Below, in pieces: positions 37,178-48,967 of a DNA stretch of 64,000 nt (its first letter is position 1; each line of letters begins with the position of its first letter). The DNA comes from Streptococcus anginosus (GTDB lineage Bacteria; Bacillota; Bacilli; Lactobacillales; Streptococcaceae): assembly GCF_001697145.1 (NCBI RefSeq), contig NZ_CP012719.1, forward strand, positions 592,501-656,500, given 5' to 3'. Under the pieces are notes generated by a model. It saw only the letters and a program-made list of their open reading frames with translations, searched no databases and was not told the DNA's origin. A program made the position numbers and the translations under genes.

Positions 37178-38044
37178 ATGATACTTTCAATTGTCTCACA
37201 AGGACTTGTTTGGGCTATTTTAGGCTTGGGGATTTTTATGACCTTCCGCATTTTAAACTTCCCTGATATGACAACAGAGGGCTCTTTTCCATTGGGCGGA
37301 GCAGTAGCAGTTACGCTGATTAGTAAGGGAATCAATCCTTTTCTGGCAACTGCTGTTGCCATTCTGGCTGGCTGTCTGGCAGGCATGGTAACGGGGCTTC
37401 TCTATACTAAGGGGAAAATTCCTACTCTCCTTTCGGGAATTTTAGTCATGACTTCCTGCCATTCGATTATGCTTATGTTAATGGGGCGGGCTAATCTTGG
37501 ACTTCTTGGAACGAAGCAAATTCAGGACTTTCTACCGTTTTCTGGCGAATTAAACAATCTTCTGACAGGATTGATTTTTGTCAGTTTGGTAATTGTAGCA
37601 TTGCTTTTTTTCCTAGATACAAAATTGGGTCAAGCTTATATTGCCACGGGTGATAATCCTGATATGGCAAGGAGTTTTGGCATTCACACAGGACGAATGG
37701 AGTTAATGGGTCTGGTGCTGTCTAATGGTGTCATTGCCCTAGCTGGTGCCCTTATTGCCCAGCAGGAAGGTTATGCGGATGTCTCGCGCGGGATTGGTGT
37801 CATTGTTGTGGGGCTTGCCAGTCTCATTATCGGAGAGGTGCTTTTTACCAGCCTGACATTGGCAGAACGCCTATTGACGATTGTTGTCGGCTCTATTTTC
37901 TATCAATTCCTGATTTGGGGCGTGATTGCGCTTGGCTTTAATACCAGCTATCTTCGCCTTTATAGTGCGGTTATCTTGGCAATTTGTCTCATGATTCCGA
38001 CTTTCAAAAATAAATTCTTTAAAGGAGTCAAGTTAAGCAAATGA
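37178..38044 (+). CDS. trpY: ABC transporter permease, TrpY type
   Basis: A 288-residue membrane protein of the BPD_transp_2 (branched-chain-type) permease family with about eight helices, e.g. GLVWAILGLGIFMTFRIL, ATAVAILAGCLAGMVTGLL and GIGVIVVGLASLIIGEVLF. It contains the cytoplasmic coupling motif ATGDNPDMARSFGIHTGRM. It follows trpX by 32 bp and overlaps trpZ by four bases. No second permease gene is present, so the channel would be a homodimer. Confidence 0.82.
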   Translation: MILSIVSQGLVWAILGLGIFMTFRILNFPDMTTEGSFPLGGAVAVTLISKGINPFLATAVAILAGCLAGMVTGLLYTKGKIPTLLSGILVMTSCHSIMLMLMGRANLGLLGTKQIQDFLPFSGELNNLLTGLIFVSLVIVALLFFLDTKLGQAYIATGDNPDMARSFGIHTGRMELMGLVLSNGVIALAGALIAQQEGYADVSRGIGVIVVGLASLIIGEVLFTSLTLAERLLTIVVGSIFYQFLIWGVIALGFNTSYLRLYSAVILAICLMIPTFKNKFFKGVKLSK

Positions 38045-38799
38045 CAGCAATTGTAGAATTAAAAAACGCGACAAAAATTGTCAACACAGGTATTGAGGAA
38101 GAAAAAGTTATTTTAAATGATGTTTCACTGGATATTTTTGAGCATGACTTCATTACGATTTTAGGCGGAAATGGGGCAGGGAAATCCACGCTTTTCAATG
38201 TCATTGCAGGAACATTACCATTGACGAGTGGCAGCATTTATATTCTAGGTGAAAATGTGACCAATTATTCACCAGAAAAACGGGCTAAGTATCTGTCACG
38301 CGTTTTTCAAGACCCAAAAATGGGAACAGCTCCGCGCATGACGGTGGCAGAAAATCTATTGATTGCTAAATTTCGTGGTGAAAAACGCCGTCTGGTGCCA
38401 CGTTGTCTGAGCCATTATCGCAAAGAATTTCAGGAGACAATAGACAAAATCGGCAATGGTTTAGAAAAACACTTAGATACGCCGATTGAATTTCTCTCGG
38501 GTGGGCAAAGACAGGCTTTGAGTTTGTTGATGGCGACTCTCAAACGCCCTGAGCTGTTGCTTTTGGATGAACATACAGCAGCGCTTGACCCCAAAACCAG
38601 TGTGGCATTGATGAGTCTGACAGATGAATTTGTAAATCGTGATCAACTGACTGCTCTCATGATTACCCACCATATGGAAGATGCTCTCAAATATGGCAAT
38701 CGCTTGATTGTCATGAAAGACGGACAAATTATCCAAGACTTACATCAAGAAGAGAAAGCGAAAATGACGATTGCGGATTATTACAGCTTATTTGAATAA
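38041..38799 (+). CDS. trpZ: ABC transporter ATPase, TrpZ type
   Basis: A 252-residue ABC ATPase with Walker A GGNGAGKSTLFN (residues 43-54), Q-loop RVFQDPKMGTA, signature FLSGGQRQALSLLMA, Walker B LLLLDEHTAALDP and H-loop ITHH. Overlaps the permease gene (ATGA). It energises the trpXYZ importer. A bidirectional terminator follows. Confidence 0.84.
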   Translation: MTAIVELKNATKIVNTGIEEEKVILNDVSLDIFEHDFITILGGNGAGKSTLFNVIAGTLPLTSGSIYILGENVTNYSPEKRAKYLSRVFQDPKMGTAPRMTVAENLLIAKFRGEKRRLVPRCLSHYRKEFQETIDKIGNGLEKHLDTPIEFLSGGQRQALSLLMATLKRPELLLLDEHTAALDPKTSVALMSLTDEFVNRDQLTALMITHHMEDALKYGNRLIVMKDGQIIQDLHQEEKAKMTIADYYSLFE

Positions 38800-38840
38800 A
38801 AAAATTCCAATCTCCTAGCTGAGGTTGGAATTTCTTTTTT
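38800..38840. terminator. Bidirectional terminator between trpZ and the convergent gene
   Basis: AAATTCCAA (38802-38810) pairs with TTGGAATTT (38825-38833), flanked by an A tract on the left and a T tract on the right. It overlaps the 3' end of the convergent small gene. Confidence 0.85.
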
Positions 38841-39141
38841 GCGCTTCTCTGATAGTATTTGGAACCAGACGAATCCGCTTAATATCTGAAATACGAATAA
38901 TCGTTGACATACTTTTCTGGAAGTTTTTAACAATCAATTGCTGACGCTCTTTGTCATATTTGACAATATCACCAGTAAAACTTTTATCTGAAAAAATGAC
39001 ATGCACACCTGATTTTTTTTGCAAAGCTGTTTCAATCGTCTGCAAAATATTGGCGTTGTCTTCCTCTATCTCTTGTGTATCCTTTTTGTAATTGATAAAT
39101 TCACTTGCGCGCTCTAAAATCATTTCGAGAAATTTTTTCAT
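38815..39141 (-). CDS. Conserved hypothetical protein, 108 residues
   Basis: A soluble protein with an N-terminal helix (MKKFLEMILERASEFINYKKD), an acidic linker and a beta-rich C-terminal part (GVHVIFSDKSFTGDIVKYDKERQQLIVKNF...IIRISDIKRIRLVP). The latter has the look of an SH3/Sm-like small barrel that may bind nucleic acid; this is inference only. The ATG at 39141 is preferred because GGAG lies nine bases upstream; an ATG five codons earlier lacks an RBS. Convergent with trpZ, divergent from ydbC. Confidence 0.6.
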   Translation of the reverse strand: MKKFLEMILERASEFINYKKDTQEIEEDNANILQTIETALQKKSGVHVIFSDKSFTGDIVKYDKERQQLIVKNFQKSMSTIIRISDIKRIRLVPNTIREAQKRNSNLS

Positions 39142-39243
39142 AGCTAAATTCTCCATAACTTGTTACAATATATTATATAACAAACTCGCTAAAAAAGTAA
39201 ATTTTTTACGAATAAATCAAGAAAGAAGAAAAAGGAGATAAAA

Positions 39244-39456
39244 ATGTCAGAATTTAAATTTGAGATAGAAGAAAAGTTATTGGTGTTATCAGAAAATGAT
39301 AAAGGCTGGACGAAAGAGCTGAATCGTGTGAGCTTCAATGGTACGCCAGCCAAATACGATATCCGTAGTTGGAGTCCTGACCATACAAAAATGGGGAAAG
39401 GGATTACGCTCTCCAATGAAGAATTTCAAGTATTAGTGGATGCTTTTAAGGCTTAG
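39244..39456 (+). CDS. PC4-like single-stranded DNA-binding protein (YdbC family)
   Basis: A 70-residue protein: FKFEIEEKLLVLSENDKGWTKELNRVSFNGTPAKYDIRSW, then KMGKGITLSNEEFQVLVDAF. The strand-strand-strand-helix layout and the KGWTKELNRVSWNG / YDIRxW / GKGITL motifs are those of the DUF2128/YdbC family, whose Lactococcus member has the PC4 fold and binds ssDNA. AAAGGAGA lies before the ATG. A terminator with stem AGAGAG...CTCTCT follows at 39481-39535. Confidence 0.8.
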   Translation: MSEFKFEIEEKLLVLSENDKGWTKELNRVSFNGTPAKYDIRSWSPDHTKMGKGITLSNEEFQVLVDAFKA

Positions 39457-39480
39457 TAAAGCGCAAATAGAATCAAGGTA

Positions 39481-39535
39481 AGAGAGTGAGAGACAGTCAA
39501 TCTATAAATGGCGGCTATTGATGACTCTCTTTTTG
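39481..39535 (+). terminator. Terminator after the YdbC gene
   Basis: AGAGAGT and GTCAAT pair with ATTGAtGAC and CTCTCT to give an interrupted stem with T run. Confidence 0.7.
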
Positions 39536-39569
39536 TTGTAAAAAAAATAAGAAAATTTTACACAAAAAC

Positions 39570-39598
39570 TTGAAAATCCGCTTTCAAAAGATTATACT
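39570..39598 (+). promoter_or_regulatory. Promoter of the ABC-2 exporter operon
   Basis: TTGAAA (39570-39575), 17 bp and TATACT (39593-39598). Just downstream is a palindrome TATAGA GAA TCTATA near 39604-39618 in the 5' leader, a possible operator; the regulator is not known. Confidence 0.6.
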
Positions 39599-39657
39599 AT
39601 TAAATATAGAGAATCTATATATGCATATAGTAAACTTAGAATTTTAGGAGGTTTAGG

Positions 39658-40551
39658 ATGCTTGAAATTCAAAATTTAGAAAAAAGTTTTGGGCAAAAAC
39701 AAGTTCTATTTGGTGTTGATTTCAAAGCTGAATCAGGACAAATCCTTGGTCTGATTGGGAAGAACGGTGCTGGGAAAACAACGATTTTCCACAGTATTCT
39801 GCGTTTTTTAGAATACAGCGGAAACATTACATTTGATAAGCAACCGATTTCTCAGGAGACCTATCGGAAAATTGGTTATTTGCCAGAAGAGCGAAGTCTG
39901 ATGCCTAAGTTAACCGTTTATGAGCAAGTGCGGTATTTGGCAAATTTAAAGGGAGTGCCAAATGCGGTTGTGAAAGAAAAATTGCCTCAGTGGATGGAGC
40001 GCTTGCAAGTCAAAGGAAAAGTGACTGATAAAATCAAGAGCTTGTCCAAAGGGAATCAACAAAAAGTGCAGTTGATTATCACACTTTTGCATGAGCCAAA
40101 TTTGATTATCCTAGACGAGCCATTTAGTGGTTTGGATCCTGTCAATACCGAGATTTTGAAACAAGTCATTATTGAGGAAAAAGAGCGAGGAGCAACCATT
40201 ATTTTCTCTGACCATGTGATGACCAATGTGGAAGAATTGTGTGATGATGTTGTCATGATTCGTGATGGGAAAGTCATTTTGGATGGCAGCGTGCAGGAAG
40301 TTCGTAATCAATATGGCAAAACACGTCTGTTTGTGTCTAGCTCGCTGTCTCAAACGGAATTAGAAGCACTTCCTCATGTGACGAAAGCCAGCCTAACCAA
40401 TCAAGGAACATGGCGTTTAGTCTTAGATGACGAAGCGGCTGGTAAGGAATTGTTTGACTTGCTGACTAAAGGACAATATATTGAAACTTTTGACCAACAA
40501 GCTCCAACAATTGATGAAATCTTTAAGTTAGAATCAGGGGTGGAAGTATGA
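39658..40551 (+). CDS. ABC transporter ATP-binding protein (ABC-2 exporter)
   Basis: A 297-residue ATPase with Walker A GLIGKNGAGKTTIFHS (residues 31-46), Q-loop GYLPEERSLMPKL, signature SLSKGNQQKVQLI, Walker B LIILDEPFSGLDPVN and H-loop SDHVM. About 85 C-terminal residues form the extension typical of NatA/YhaQ-type exporters. AGGAGG lies before the ATG. It overlaps the permease gene by four bases. Confidence 0.92.
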   Translation: MLEIQNLEKSFGQKQVLFGVDFKAESGQILGLIGKNGAGKTTIFHSILRFLEYSGNITFDKQPISQETYRKIGYLPEERSLMPKLTVYEQVRYLANLKGVPNAVVKEKLPQWMERLQVKGKVTDKIKSLSKGNQQKVQLIITLLHEPNLIILDEPFSGLDPVNTEILKQVIIEEKERGATIIFSDHVMTNVEELCDDVVMIRDGKVILDGSVQEVRNQYGKTRLFVSSSLSQTELEALPHVTKASLTNQGTWRLVLDDEAAGKELFDLLTKGQYIETFDQQAPTIDEIFKLESGVEV

Positions 40552-41762
40552 AACAGACTTTAATTGTTATCAAAGAAACCTATCTTCGTCATGTCAAGTC
40601 ATGGAGTTTTGTCTTTATGGTCATATCCCCTTTTATCTTTGTAGGATTGAGTTTAGGTGTTGGCTACCTTTCTTCTATGTCAAGCAGTAATTCTAGTCGG
40701 GTCGCAGTTGTATCAAACAATGTTCAAGTGAAGGAAGTTTTGAAAGATACTAAGAATCTGGATATCAATTATAAAGATGAAGCAACAGCTAAGAAAGCTG
40801 TAAAAGATGGCGATGTTGGTGGATATTTGCTAGTATCAGAAGCAGAGGGGCAAATCAAGGCAACTTATTTTGCAGATACGAGCATGAGTAGTGCTACAAA
40901 AATTGAAATTACACAGAAACTGATGCAGTTGCAACAGGTTGCAAATATTAGCCAAGCTAATTTATCAGCTAATCAAGTGAAGCTACTTTCAAGAGCTATT
41001 GATTTCAAAGAAAAGATTGATGAGAAGAAAGAAGCGAAGAAGGCCACTCAAACGATTGTCGCAACAGCAATTGGTTTTATGCTTTACATGATTCTCCTTG
41101 TCTATACAAGCTCCACTGCTCAAGAAATTGCAAGCGAAAAAGGGACGAAGATTATGGAGGTTATTTTCTCCAGTATCAAGGCATCTGAATATTTTTATGG
41201 TCGAATGGCTGGAATTTTTGCAGTTATCTTGACCCATGTGGGTATTTATGTAATCGGCGCTGTGCTGTTGCTTGCTTTTTCAGACCAGATTTCTTTTGTA
41301 AAAGAATTCTTAGATGCCAATCCAAATCTGATGAAGCATTTGGGAGAGGCAATTTCCTTTAATACCATTGCTTTCATCACCTTGAGTGTCTTTATGTTTG
41401 TGGTTTTATCTGCCTTTTTAGGCTCAATGGTAACGAGGATTGAAGACGTTGGGAAAGCTGTTCAGCCTGTTGTGATGCTGATTATTTTGGGATTTTTGGG
41501 AGTGACGGCTCTTGGAAACGCTGGTGACACGATCTTGTTGAAAGTTGGTTCTTATATTCCGTTTATTTCGACCTTCTTTATGCCCTTCCGTGCCATTAAC
41601 GGTTATGCAAATGGGCTAGAAGCTTGGATTTCATTTGCCATTGCCTTTGTCTTTACCTTAGGAATGACAGTTTATATCGGTCGGATTTACTCCAGTTTAA
41701 TTTTACAAACAGATGACATTGGCATTTGGAAGAGCTTCAAAAAAGCTTTAGCTTATCATTAA
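40548..41762 (+). CDS. ABC-2 type exporter permease (NatB/YhaP-like)
   Basis: A 404-residue membrane protein with one N-terminal helix (FVFMVISPFIFVGLSLGVGYLS), an extracellular domain of about 150 residues, and five to six C-terminal helices (TIVATAIGFMLYMILLVY; GIFAVILTHVGIYVIGAVLLLAF; TLSVFMFVVLSAFLGSM; VVMLIILGFLGVTAL; FAIAFVFTLGMTVYIG). The motif ASEKGTKIMEVIFSS is the coupling helix of the ABC2_membrane_3 family. Substrate unknown: Na+, peptides or lipids are exported by relatives. Confidence 0.9.
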   Translation: MKQTLIVIKETYLRHVKSWSFVFMVISPFIFVGLSLGVGYLSSMSSSNSSRVAVVSNNVQVKEVLKDTKNLDINYKDEATAKKAVKDGDVGGYLLVSEAEGQIKATYFADTSMSSATKIEITQKLMQLQQVANISQANLSANQVKLLSRAIDFKEKIDEKKEAKKATQTIVATAIGFMLYMILLVYTSSTAQEIASEKGTKIMEVIFSSIKASEYFYGRMAGIFAVILTHVGIYVIGAVLLLAFSDQISFVKEFLDANPNLMKHLGEAISFNTIAFITLSVFMFVVLSAFLGSMVTRIEDVGKAVQPVVMLIILGFLGVTALGNAGDTILLKVGSYIPFISTFFMPFRAINGYANGLEAWISFAIAFVFTLGMTVYIGRIYSSLILQTDDIGIWKSFKKALAYH

Positions 41763-41770
41763 AAATCGTT

Positions 41771-41801
41771 CTCCACAAGTATTCTTGTGGGGATTTTTTT
41801 C
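41771..41801 (+). terminator. Terminator after the ABC-2 exporter
   Basis: CTCCACAAG pairs with CTTGTGGGG around TATT and is followed by seven T. Confidence 0.88.
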
Positions 41802-41882
41802 TTGAAAAGGTATGTAGTCAATCGCTGTTGAAAAACTTTAAAAATGATATAATAGGACTATATTTTGACAAAAAGGATGCTC

Positions 41883-44800
41883 ATGAAATTACTTTATACG
41901 GATATTCGCAATCCCTTAACAAACATTCTAACAGAAGAAGCAGAGCGTTTAGCACAAGCAGGCAAGCGCGTGTTTTATATTGCACCCAACTCTCTTTCAT
42001 TTGAAAAGGAAAGAGCCGTTTTGCGTCTTTTAGAAAACCGTGCTTCATTTGCCATTACGGTGACACGTTTTGCGCAGATGGCGCGTTATTTTGTCCTCAA
42101 TGATGTGCAGCAAGGCAGACCATTAGACGATATTGGTTTGGGAATGCTCTTTTATAAGGTCTTATCTGAAATGGAAGAGCATGATTTGCAGGTGTACGGC
42201 GGCATTCGGACGGATGCGCAGTTTATTCAGCAATTGGTTGAGCTTTATCATGAGTTGCAAGAAGCTCAAATGACTGTTGCAGACTTGGACTATCTGGATG
42301 AAGACGAGAAAAAAGCAGATTTAATCAAGATTTTACAAGCTGTTATGCATCAGCTGAATCAGAGTGAATTTACTTCTGAGTCAAATATCATGGCCTTTGC
42401 CAATCACATTATAGCAGCTGATGTAGATAAAGAATTGCAAGGATTGGCTTTGGTCATTGACGGTTTTACACGGTTTTCTGCTGAGGAAGCTTATTTGGTA
42501 GAGCTGCTACATCGTAAAGGTGTGGAAATCGTCATTGGTGCTTATGCAAGTGAAAAAGCTTATCGTGCGACTTTTCGAGAGGGCAATCTCTATCAGGCTA
42601 GCGTGGATTTCTTGCGCCATTTGGCAGATAAATATAAGGTAAAACCTGAATATAGACCGTCAATACAGCCAGATGATGCTTTTGGAAAGATTTCAAAACT
42701 GCTAGAAAGCCGCTATGATTTCTCAGATGTTGAGTTGGAATTGACGGAGCAAGACCGCTCGCATGTACAGATTTGGTCGACTGTCAATCAAAAAGAAGAA
42801 CTGGAATATGTGGCAAAGAGCATTCGCCAGCGAGTTCATGACGGTGCTCGCTACAAGGATATTCGCGTTCTTTTGGGAGATGTAGAAGCCTATCGTTTGC
42901 AGTTAAAGACGATTTTTGATCAGTATCAGATTCCCTTTTATCTGGGGCGAAGCGAGTCTATGGCACATCACCCTTTGGTGCAATTTATCGAATCTTTAGT
43001 GCGTTTGAAACGCTATAATTTTCGGACGGAGGATTTGCTCAATCTTGTGAAGACAGGTCTTTATGGTCGTTTAACGCAAGAAGAGCTGGATTTGTTTGAG
43101 CAATATATTCGCTTTGCGGATGTAAAAGGGATTAGTAAATTTTCTAAAGATTTTACTCACAATCAGCATCAAAAATTTGACTTGATTCACATCAATCAAT
43201 TAAGAAAAAAAATAGTCACTCCGCTCTTGGAATTTTTCAAATCTCGCAGTCAAACAGCGACAGGTCTGCTCCAGAAATTTCATCACTTTTTGACAGAGAT
43301 TGCTTTTTCTCAGAATTTTGCTTCTTTAGTAGATTTTACGAACCCGCAAGACCAAGAAAGACAAGAAGAAGTCTGGAAGGCTTTTTGTCATGTTTTGGAA
43401 CAATTTGCTAGTGTCTTTTCAGCTAACAAGGTCAAGCTAGATGATTTTTTGACTTTAGTGCAGTCAGGAATGCTGTTATCCAATTATCGGACTATTCCAG
43501 CAACGGTAGACGTTGTGACCGTTCAGTCTTATGATTTGATCGAGCCTTTGTCAAGTCCTTTTGTCTATGCTGTTGGTTTGACTCAAGACTATTTTCCAAA
43601 AATTGCGCAAAACAAGAGCCTCTTGTCAGATGAAGACCGATTACGATTAAATGAAGCAACTGATGAGCATTCGGAGTTGCTGATTGCTGCTCAGGAAAAT
43701 CTCCAGAAAAATCGTTTTGTCGCCTTGTCGCTTTTGAATGCTGCAACGGAGAGGTTGGTGCTCTCCACTCCTCAGATTGTCAATGAAATAGAGAACAACA
43801 TTTCTCCATATTTGTTAGAATTGCATGAACGACCAATTGAGCTGCCGATTGAAGTGAAGCGTCCGCAGGCAACAAGTGATGATATTGGAACTTATCGGGC
43901 TCTGTTGGCGAGGGTTATTGAGTTGAATCAAGGGGATATTGATCGGGAGCGTTCTTTGACGGAGAAAGAGCAAACTTTTTGGTCAGTCGTCGTACGGGTT
44001 TTGCGCAAAAAATTGGAAAGCGAAGGTATTTCGATTCCTAATGTAACGTCAAGTCTTGAAACAGAAACCTTGTCAACGCAGACATTACAAGTTCTTTATC
44101 TGCCTCATCAAGCATTTCAGCTATCTACTTCAGCTTTGACAGAATTCTATCGCAATCAATATGCTTATTTTTTGAAGTACGTCTTGGCTTTGCAGGAAGA
44201 AATGACGATTCATCCAGATGCGCGCAGTCATGGAAATTTTCTGCATCGTGTGTTTGAAAAAGTTATGCAAGAGCAGTCTAGTGAGTCATTCGATCATCGT
44301 CTAGAAAAAGCCATTCAAGAAGCGAGTCAGGAAGCGGAATTTGAAGCTCTTTATACAGAAAATGCAGAAGCATTATTTGCTCACGAAGTTTTGCTGGACA
44401 CCGCGCGTGCGACAGGACGGGTTTTAGAGAGAAATGATTTAGTCGAAACCATTCAAGAAGAGGCTGTTTTCGGACAGGAAGAAACAAATGTTCTAACCTT
44501 GTCAGACGGACGCAATCTTCAAATTCGAGGGAAAGTTGACCGCATTGACCGATTGAGAAGTGACGGTAGTCTGGGAATTGTGGATTATAAATCAAGTGAC
44601 ACAAATTTTGATTTTCAAAAATTCTTCAATGGTCTAAATTCTCAATTGCCTACATATCTAATGGCGTTGAAGCAAGAAAAGTGGGCGAATGATGAAGTAC
44701 AGACTTTTGGTGCCATGTATTTGCAGATGGCCAATCCACTTGTGCCTTTAGCCAAGACGAAGTCGCAAGGCGACGCTGTCAAAGAAGCAATGAAGAATCT

Positions 44801-45155
44801 AGAATACAAAGGTCTGTTCTTGTCTGAGCAGGCTCGTCAGCTGAATGGTTTGTACGATAAAAAGAAAGTGAATCTGTTGAGTCAAGAGGAGCTGGAGACA
44901 TTGTTGGCTTATAATGCACTCTTGTATCGCCGTGCTGCTGAGCAGATCTTGGCAGGGCATTTTTACATCAATCCTTATACGGAAAATGGCAGAAGTATTG
45001 CACCTTTTGTGGAGCAGTACAAGTCCATTACGGGATTTGAAGCTAACCTTCACCTCTCTAGCGCCCGCCATTTGGTTAAGTTAGATAGCCACCCGACAGG
45101 TGAAAAGAAGCGTCAAGCATGGATAGAAAAGATGAAGGAGGAGCTAGAAAAATGA
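41883..45155 (+). CDS. rexB: ATP-dependent nuclease subunit B (AddB/RexB)
   Basis: A 1,090-residue protein. The N-terminal helicase-like part ([41 protein letters not shown]) has lost the standard Walker motif, as in streptococcal RexB. The C-terminal part has the RecB-type nuclease motif [23 protein letters not shown]. With RexA it makes the AddAB-type enzyme that resects double-strand ends and recognises Chi. AAGGATG precedes ATG 41883; a TATAAT lies 25 bp further up. The three Cys of the AddB iron-sulfur cluster are not obvious near the nuclease motif, as in other streptococci. Overlaps rexA by four bases. Confidence 0.95.
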   Translation: MKLLYTDIRNPLTNILTEEAERLAQAGKRVFYIAPNSLSFEKERAVLRLLENRASFAITVTRFAQMARYFVLNDVQQGRPLDDIGLGMLFYKVLSEMEEHDLQVYGGIRTDAQFIQQLVELYHELQEAQMTVADLDYLDEDEKKADLIKILQAVMHQLNQSEFTSESNIMAFANHIIAADVDKELQGLALVIDGFTRFSAEEAYLVELLHRKGVEIVIGAYASEKAYRATFREGNLYQASVDFLRHLADKYKVKPEYRPSIQPDDAFGKISKLLESRYDFSDVELELTEQDRSHVQIWSTVNQKEELEYVAKSIRQRVHDGARYKDIRVLLGDVEAYRLQLKTIFDQYQIPFYLGRSESMAHHPLVQFIESLVRLKRYNFRTEDLLNLVKTGLYGRLTQEELDLFEQYIRFADVKGISKFSKDFTHNQHQKFDLIHINQLRKKIVTPLLEFFKSRSQTATGLLQKFHHFLTEIAFSQNFASLVDFTNPQDQERQEEVWKAFCHVLEQFASVFSANKVKLDDFLTLVQSGMLLSNYRTIPATVDVVTVQSYDLIEPLSSPFVYAVGLTQDYFPKIAQNKSLLSDEDRLRLNEATDEHSELLIAAQENLQKNRFVALSLLNAATERLVLSTPQIVNEIENNISPYLLELHERPIELPIEVKRPQATSDDIGTYRALLARVIELNQGDIDRERSLTEKEQTFWSVVVRVLRKKLESEGISIPNVTSSLETETLSTQTLQVLYLPHQAFQLSTSALTEFYRNQYAYFLKYVLALQEEMTIHPDARSHGNFLHRVFEKVMQEQSSESFDHRLEKAIQEASQEAEFEALYTENAEALFAHEVLLDTARATGRVLERNDLVETIQEEAVFGQEETNVLTLSDGRNLQIRGKVDRIDRLRSDGSLGIVDYKSSDTNFDFQKFFNGLNSQLPTYLMALKQEKWANDEVQTFGAMYLQMANPLVPLAKTKSQGDAVKEAMKNLEYKGLFLSEQARQLNGLYDKKKVNLLSQEELETLLAYNALLYRRAAEQILAGHFYINPYTENGRSIAPFVEQYKSITGFEANLHLSSARHLVKLDSHPTGEKKRQAWIEKMKEELEK

Positions 45156-48100
45156 GACAGATTCCATTTTTGAGTCAGGAAGAAATCTATACTTTGCAGG
45201 AACGAGAAGCTCAGTCTGACAAAGCTCAAAAACGTACACCAGAGCAAATCGAAGCCATTTACTCCTCCGGTCAAAATATTCTTGTGTCTGCTTCTGCAGG
45301 ATCAGGAAAAACCTTTGTTATGGTGCAGCGGATTGTTGACCAAATTTTGCGGGGAGTTCGCATTGACCAGCTCTTCATTTCGACCTTTACCGTTAAAGCC
45401 GCAAGTGAGCTAAAAGAGCGCTTGGAAAAAGAGTTATCCAAGGCTTTGAAGGCAACAGATGATGAGGAGCTCAAACAGCATTTGGCACAGCAATTAGCTG
45501 ATATTCCGAATGCTGACATTGGTACCATGGACTCTTTCACCCAAAAAGTCCTAAATAAATATGGTTATCTCCTAGAATTGGCGCCGAATTTTCGCATTTT
45601 ACAAAGCGCAAGTGAGCAGTTATTGCTGCAAAATGAAGTTTTCGAGCAAGTTTTTGAAGAATTCTATCAATCTGATCAGGCTGCTTTATTTAAAAAATTA
45701 GTCAAAAACTTTACCGGTCAAAGAAAAGATTTGCTCGGTTTTCGAGAGCAGGTTTATAAGATTTATGCTTTTTTGCAATCCACCAGTAGTCCAATAGCAT
45801 GGTTGGGGAAAGACTTTTTGAAAGGCTATGAGCGTGCGGATTTCCAAGAAGAAAAAGCGCAACTTTTAGCACAAATAAAAGAAGCTCTTTATGACCTAGA
45901 AGATTTTTTCCATTATCATTTGGCGAATGAAGCCAAGGAATTTCCAAAAGCAAAATACCTTGAAAATGTTCAGAGCGTGCTTGATTGTCTGGCAAGCTTA
46001 CAAGGACAGTCCTCTGAGGAAGCTTATGTCACAGCACTTGATAGAATTGTAGAGATTTCACGCGCAAGCAATGGCAAAGCCTTGACAAACAGCGGACGCA
46101 AAGAAGAATTAAAAGAAATCATCAACACCTATAATGAAAAGCGCAAAGAAAAAATTCAAGTTTTACGAGATTTGGCAGATCAATTTTATCGCTTTGAATT
46201 TCAAGTGACCTATCATGAAGAAGCAAAGGAAATCCTGCTTGTCTTACAACGGTTTATGAAAGCATTTGTTGAAAGTTATTTGAACCGCAAAAAAGAAGAA
46301 AATGCGTTTGAGTTTGCAGACGTCAGTCATTTTGCTATTCAGATTTTGGAAGAATTTCCTGATGTGCGCCATTTTTATCGAAATAAATATCATGAAGTTA
46401 TGGTGGATGAGTATCAAGACACCAATCATACGCAAGAACGTATGCTAGAACTGTTATCAAATGGACATAATCGCTTTATGGTGGGGGATATTAAGCAGTC
46501 TATTTATCGTTTTCGTCAGGCTGATCCACAGATTTTTAACGATAAGTTCAAGTTGTATCAAGACGATAGCCAGCAAGGGAAATTGATTGTTTTGAAAGAG
46601 AATTTCCGCAGTCATGTGGAAGTCTTGGAAGCCACGAATGACGTTTTCAAACGTCTCATGGATGAGGAAGTGGGAGAAATTGATTACAATGAGACGCATT
46701 ATCTGGTAGCTGGAAATCCTGATAAGAAAGAGCCAAATCCACAATATCAGACGGAGTTTCTCATTTATGACGGAACACTTGAGACGAATAATGAGGAGAA
46801 TGACAAGGATGTTTCTTCTGTTTCTGCAGGAGAAGTAGCGCTGGTCATTAAGGAAATTATCCGTCTGCACAATGAGGAAAATGTCCAATTTGAGGATATT
46901 ACTTTGCTAACAGCTTCACGCACACGCAACGATATGATTCTAGCTGAGTTCGCTAAATATGGTATTCCTGTCGTTTCAGACGGTGGTGAGGACAATTACC
47001 TTCAGTCTGTTGAAGTCATGGTGATGTTAGACACCTTGCGTACAATTAACAACCCTCTCAATGATTACGCTTTGGTGGCACTTCTAAAGTCACCAATGTT
47101 CACCTTTACTGAGGATGAATTGGCTCGTTTGGCCTTGCAAAAAAAGGTGACTGAAGCTAATCACGTTGTTCATCAGGAAAATCTCTATGAGAAATTGAAA
47201 AACGCTTTGAGTGGACACGGCCAACATCCCGAACTCATTACACCTCCTATTTTAAAGAAAATCCAGCAGTTTCAAGAAATACTGCTGGATTGGCGAGAAT
47301 TTGCAAAAATAAATTCGCTCTATGATTTGCTTTGGAAAATCTATCAAGACCGCTTTTATTATGACTATGTAGGAGCCCTACCAAATGGCGCAGGGCGTCA
47401 AGCGAATCTCTACGCTCTTACTTTGCGAGCAAATGACTACGAAAAGATGAGTTTTAAAGGTCTATCTCGTTTTATTGGGATGATTGACAAAATATTGGAA
47501 ACACAGAACGATTTGGCGAGTGTCGTCGTTGCGGCTCCGAAGCATGCAGTCCGCTTGATGACAGTTCATAAGAGCAAAGGTTTGGAATTTAAATATGTAT
47601 TTTTGCTTAATACGGATAAAGCCTTCAATCGTAAGGATAGCAGCTCTGCCTTGATTCTCAGTCGTCAAAATGGCGTCGGTATCAAGTATGTCGCGGACGT
47701 AGCGGTAGATGTAACTGATAAGTTGGCGCCTAATCATGTTCGTTTGTCTATCGATACTCTTCCTTATGTGCAAAATGAGCGTGAGATTCATTTGGCGAGT
47801 ATTTCTGAGCAAATGCGTCTGCTCTATGTTGCTATGACGCGGGCAGAAAGAAAGCTATATCTGGTTGGCAAAGGTCGTCAAGAAAGCTTGGAGAAAAAGA
47901 CCTTCCCTGCTCCTGAAAATGGTCGTTTAGCAGCCTCCATTAGGCGAACTATGACAAGTTTTCAAGACTGGATTTGGGCTTTGCAAACCGTCTTTAAGAA
48001 TGATGACTTAACCTTTTCAACCCGATTTGTGACGGATAGCGATTTAACAAGTGAGAAAATAGGTCAGCTAAAGCTGAAGGAACGGATTGTCGAGGAGAAC

Positions 48101-48832
48101 TTAGCGCACAATCGCCAGTCTGAGGATATTCGCAGGGCTTTGGATATTTTGGAAAATGTGGACAGGCTAAATACTCAGTATCGAGCTGCCATCCATTTGC
48201 CAAGTGTTCGGACACCGAGCCAAATCAAGAAATTTTATGAACCGGTCATGGATACAGACGGCGTTGAAATTATGGAGAAAAAAACTCCAGATTTTATTGG
48301 AAAAACTTCTTTTGAACTACCTGACTTTGCTAAAAAAGCCCCTGTTACAGGAGCGCAAATCGGTAGTGCTGTCCATGAACTGATGCAGCGTATTCCTTTA
48401 AATCAATTGCCTACAATAGCTATTTTAAAGGAAATATTGGCTCAGGTTCAGGCAGAAGAAACTGTCAAAAAGAAGATTGATTTGCAAAAGATAGCTAGTT
48501 TCTTTGAGACAGAGCTTGGTCAACTGCTCTTGAAGCAGGCGGATAAAGTTTATCGTGAAGCTCCTTTTGCTATGTTAAAGCAAGATCAAGCGAGCGGACA
48601 GAATTTTGTAGTCCGTGGAATTTTGGACGGTTATCTCCTACTGGATGATCGTATCGTTCTCTTTGATTATAAGACAGATCAATATACAAATCCAAGTGAA
48701 TTAGTGGAGCGCTACCAAGCACAATTATCACTTTATGCTGAAGCTCTTCGTCGTTCGTATGGTATTGAAAAAATAGAAAAATATCTAGTGCTGCTAGGCG
48801 GAGTTCAACTTCAAGTAGTAAAAGTAGACTAG
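45152..48832 (+). CDS. rexA: ATP-dependent helicase/nuclease subunit A (AddA/RexA)
   Basis: A 1,226-residue UvrD/Rep-family helicase with a C-terminal RecB-type nuclease. Motif Ia/Walker A is [17 protein letters not shown] (residues 45-61), Walker [18 protein letters not shown], motif [20 protein letters not shown], motif [17 protein letters not shown], and motif [19 protein letters not shown]. The nuclease active site is [21 protein letters not shown] near the end. The ATG at 45152 overlaps the rexB stop (ATGA) with AAGGAGGAG upstream. It is the main motor and nuclease for double-strand break repair. Confidence 0.96.
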   Translation: MRQIPFLSQEEIYTLQEREAQSDKAQKRTPEQIEAIYSSGQNILVSASAGSGKTFVMVQRIVDQILRGVRIDQLFISTFTVKAASELKERLEKELSKALKATDDEELKQHLAQQLADIPNADIGTMDSFTQKVLNKYGYLLELAPNFRILQSASEQLLLQNEVFEQVFEEFYQSDQAALFKKLVKNFTGQRKDLLGFREQVYKIYAFLQSTSSPIAWLGKDFLKGYERADFQEEKAQLLAQIKEALYDLEDFFHYHLANEAKEFPKAKYLENVQSVLDCLASLQGQSSEEAYVTALDRIVEISRASNGKALTNSGRKEELKEIINTYNEKRKEKIQVLRDLADQFYRFEFQVTYHEEAKEILLVLQRFMKAFVESYLNRKKEENAFEFADVSHFAIQILEEFPDVRHFYRNKYHEVMVDEYQDTNHTQERMLELLSNGHNRFMVGDIKQSIYRFRQADPQIFNDKFKLYQDDSQQGKLIVLKENFRSHVEVLEATNDVFKRLMDEEVGEIDYNETHYLVAGNPDKKEPNPQYQTEFLIYDGTLETNNEENDKDVSSVSAGEVALVIKEIIRLHNEENVQFEDITLLTASRTRNDMILAEFAKYGIPVVSDGGEDNYLQSVEVMVMLDTLRTINNPLNDYALVALLKSPMFTFTEDELARLALQKKVTEANHVVHQENLYEKLKNALSGHGQHPELITPPILKKIQQFQEILLDWREFAKINSLYDLLWKIYQDRFYYDYVGALPNGAGRQANLYALTLRANDYEKMSFKGLSRFIGMIDKILETQNDLASVVVAAPKHAVRLMTVHKSKGLEFKYVFLLNTDKAFNRKDSSSALILSRQNGVGIKYVADVAVDVTDKLAPNHVRLSIDTLPYVQNEREIHLASISEQMRLLYVAMTRAERKLYLVGKGRQESLEKKTFPAPENGRLAASIRRTMTSFQDWIWALQTVFKNDDLTFSTRFVTDSDLTSEKIGQLKLKERIVEENLAHNRQSEDIRRALDILENVDRLNTQYRAAIHLPSVRTPSQIKKFYEPVMDTDGVEIMEKKTPDFIGKTSFELPDFAKKAPVTGAQIGSAVHELMQRIPLNQLPTIAILKEILAQVQAEETVKKKIDLQKIASFFETELGQLLLKQADKVYREAPFAMLKQDQASGQNFVVRGILDGYLLLDDRIVLFDYKTDQYTNPSELVERYQAQLSLYAEALRRSYGIEKIEKYLVLLGGVQLQVVKVD

Positions 48833-48967
48833 ATAAGATTTTTAGAGAATTGGGCTGATGAATGCTCCCGATTCTTTTTTACAAAAATAGAATCCTCTAT
48901 TTCCGAATATTTGAGTTGTAAAAAAATAAAAAAGTTCACAAATTAGCTGGTTTTTTAGAAAAAGTTA

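Noticed and set aside
46457..46888. Reverse ORF inside rexA
   Set aside because: Shadow of a long, clearly coding forward frame; composition and motifs support rexA only.
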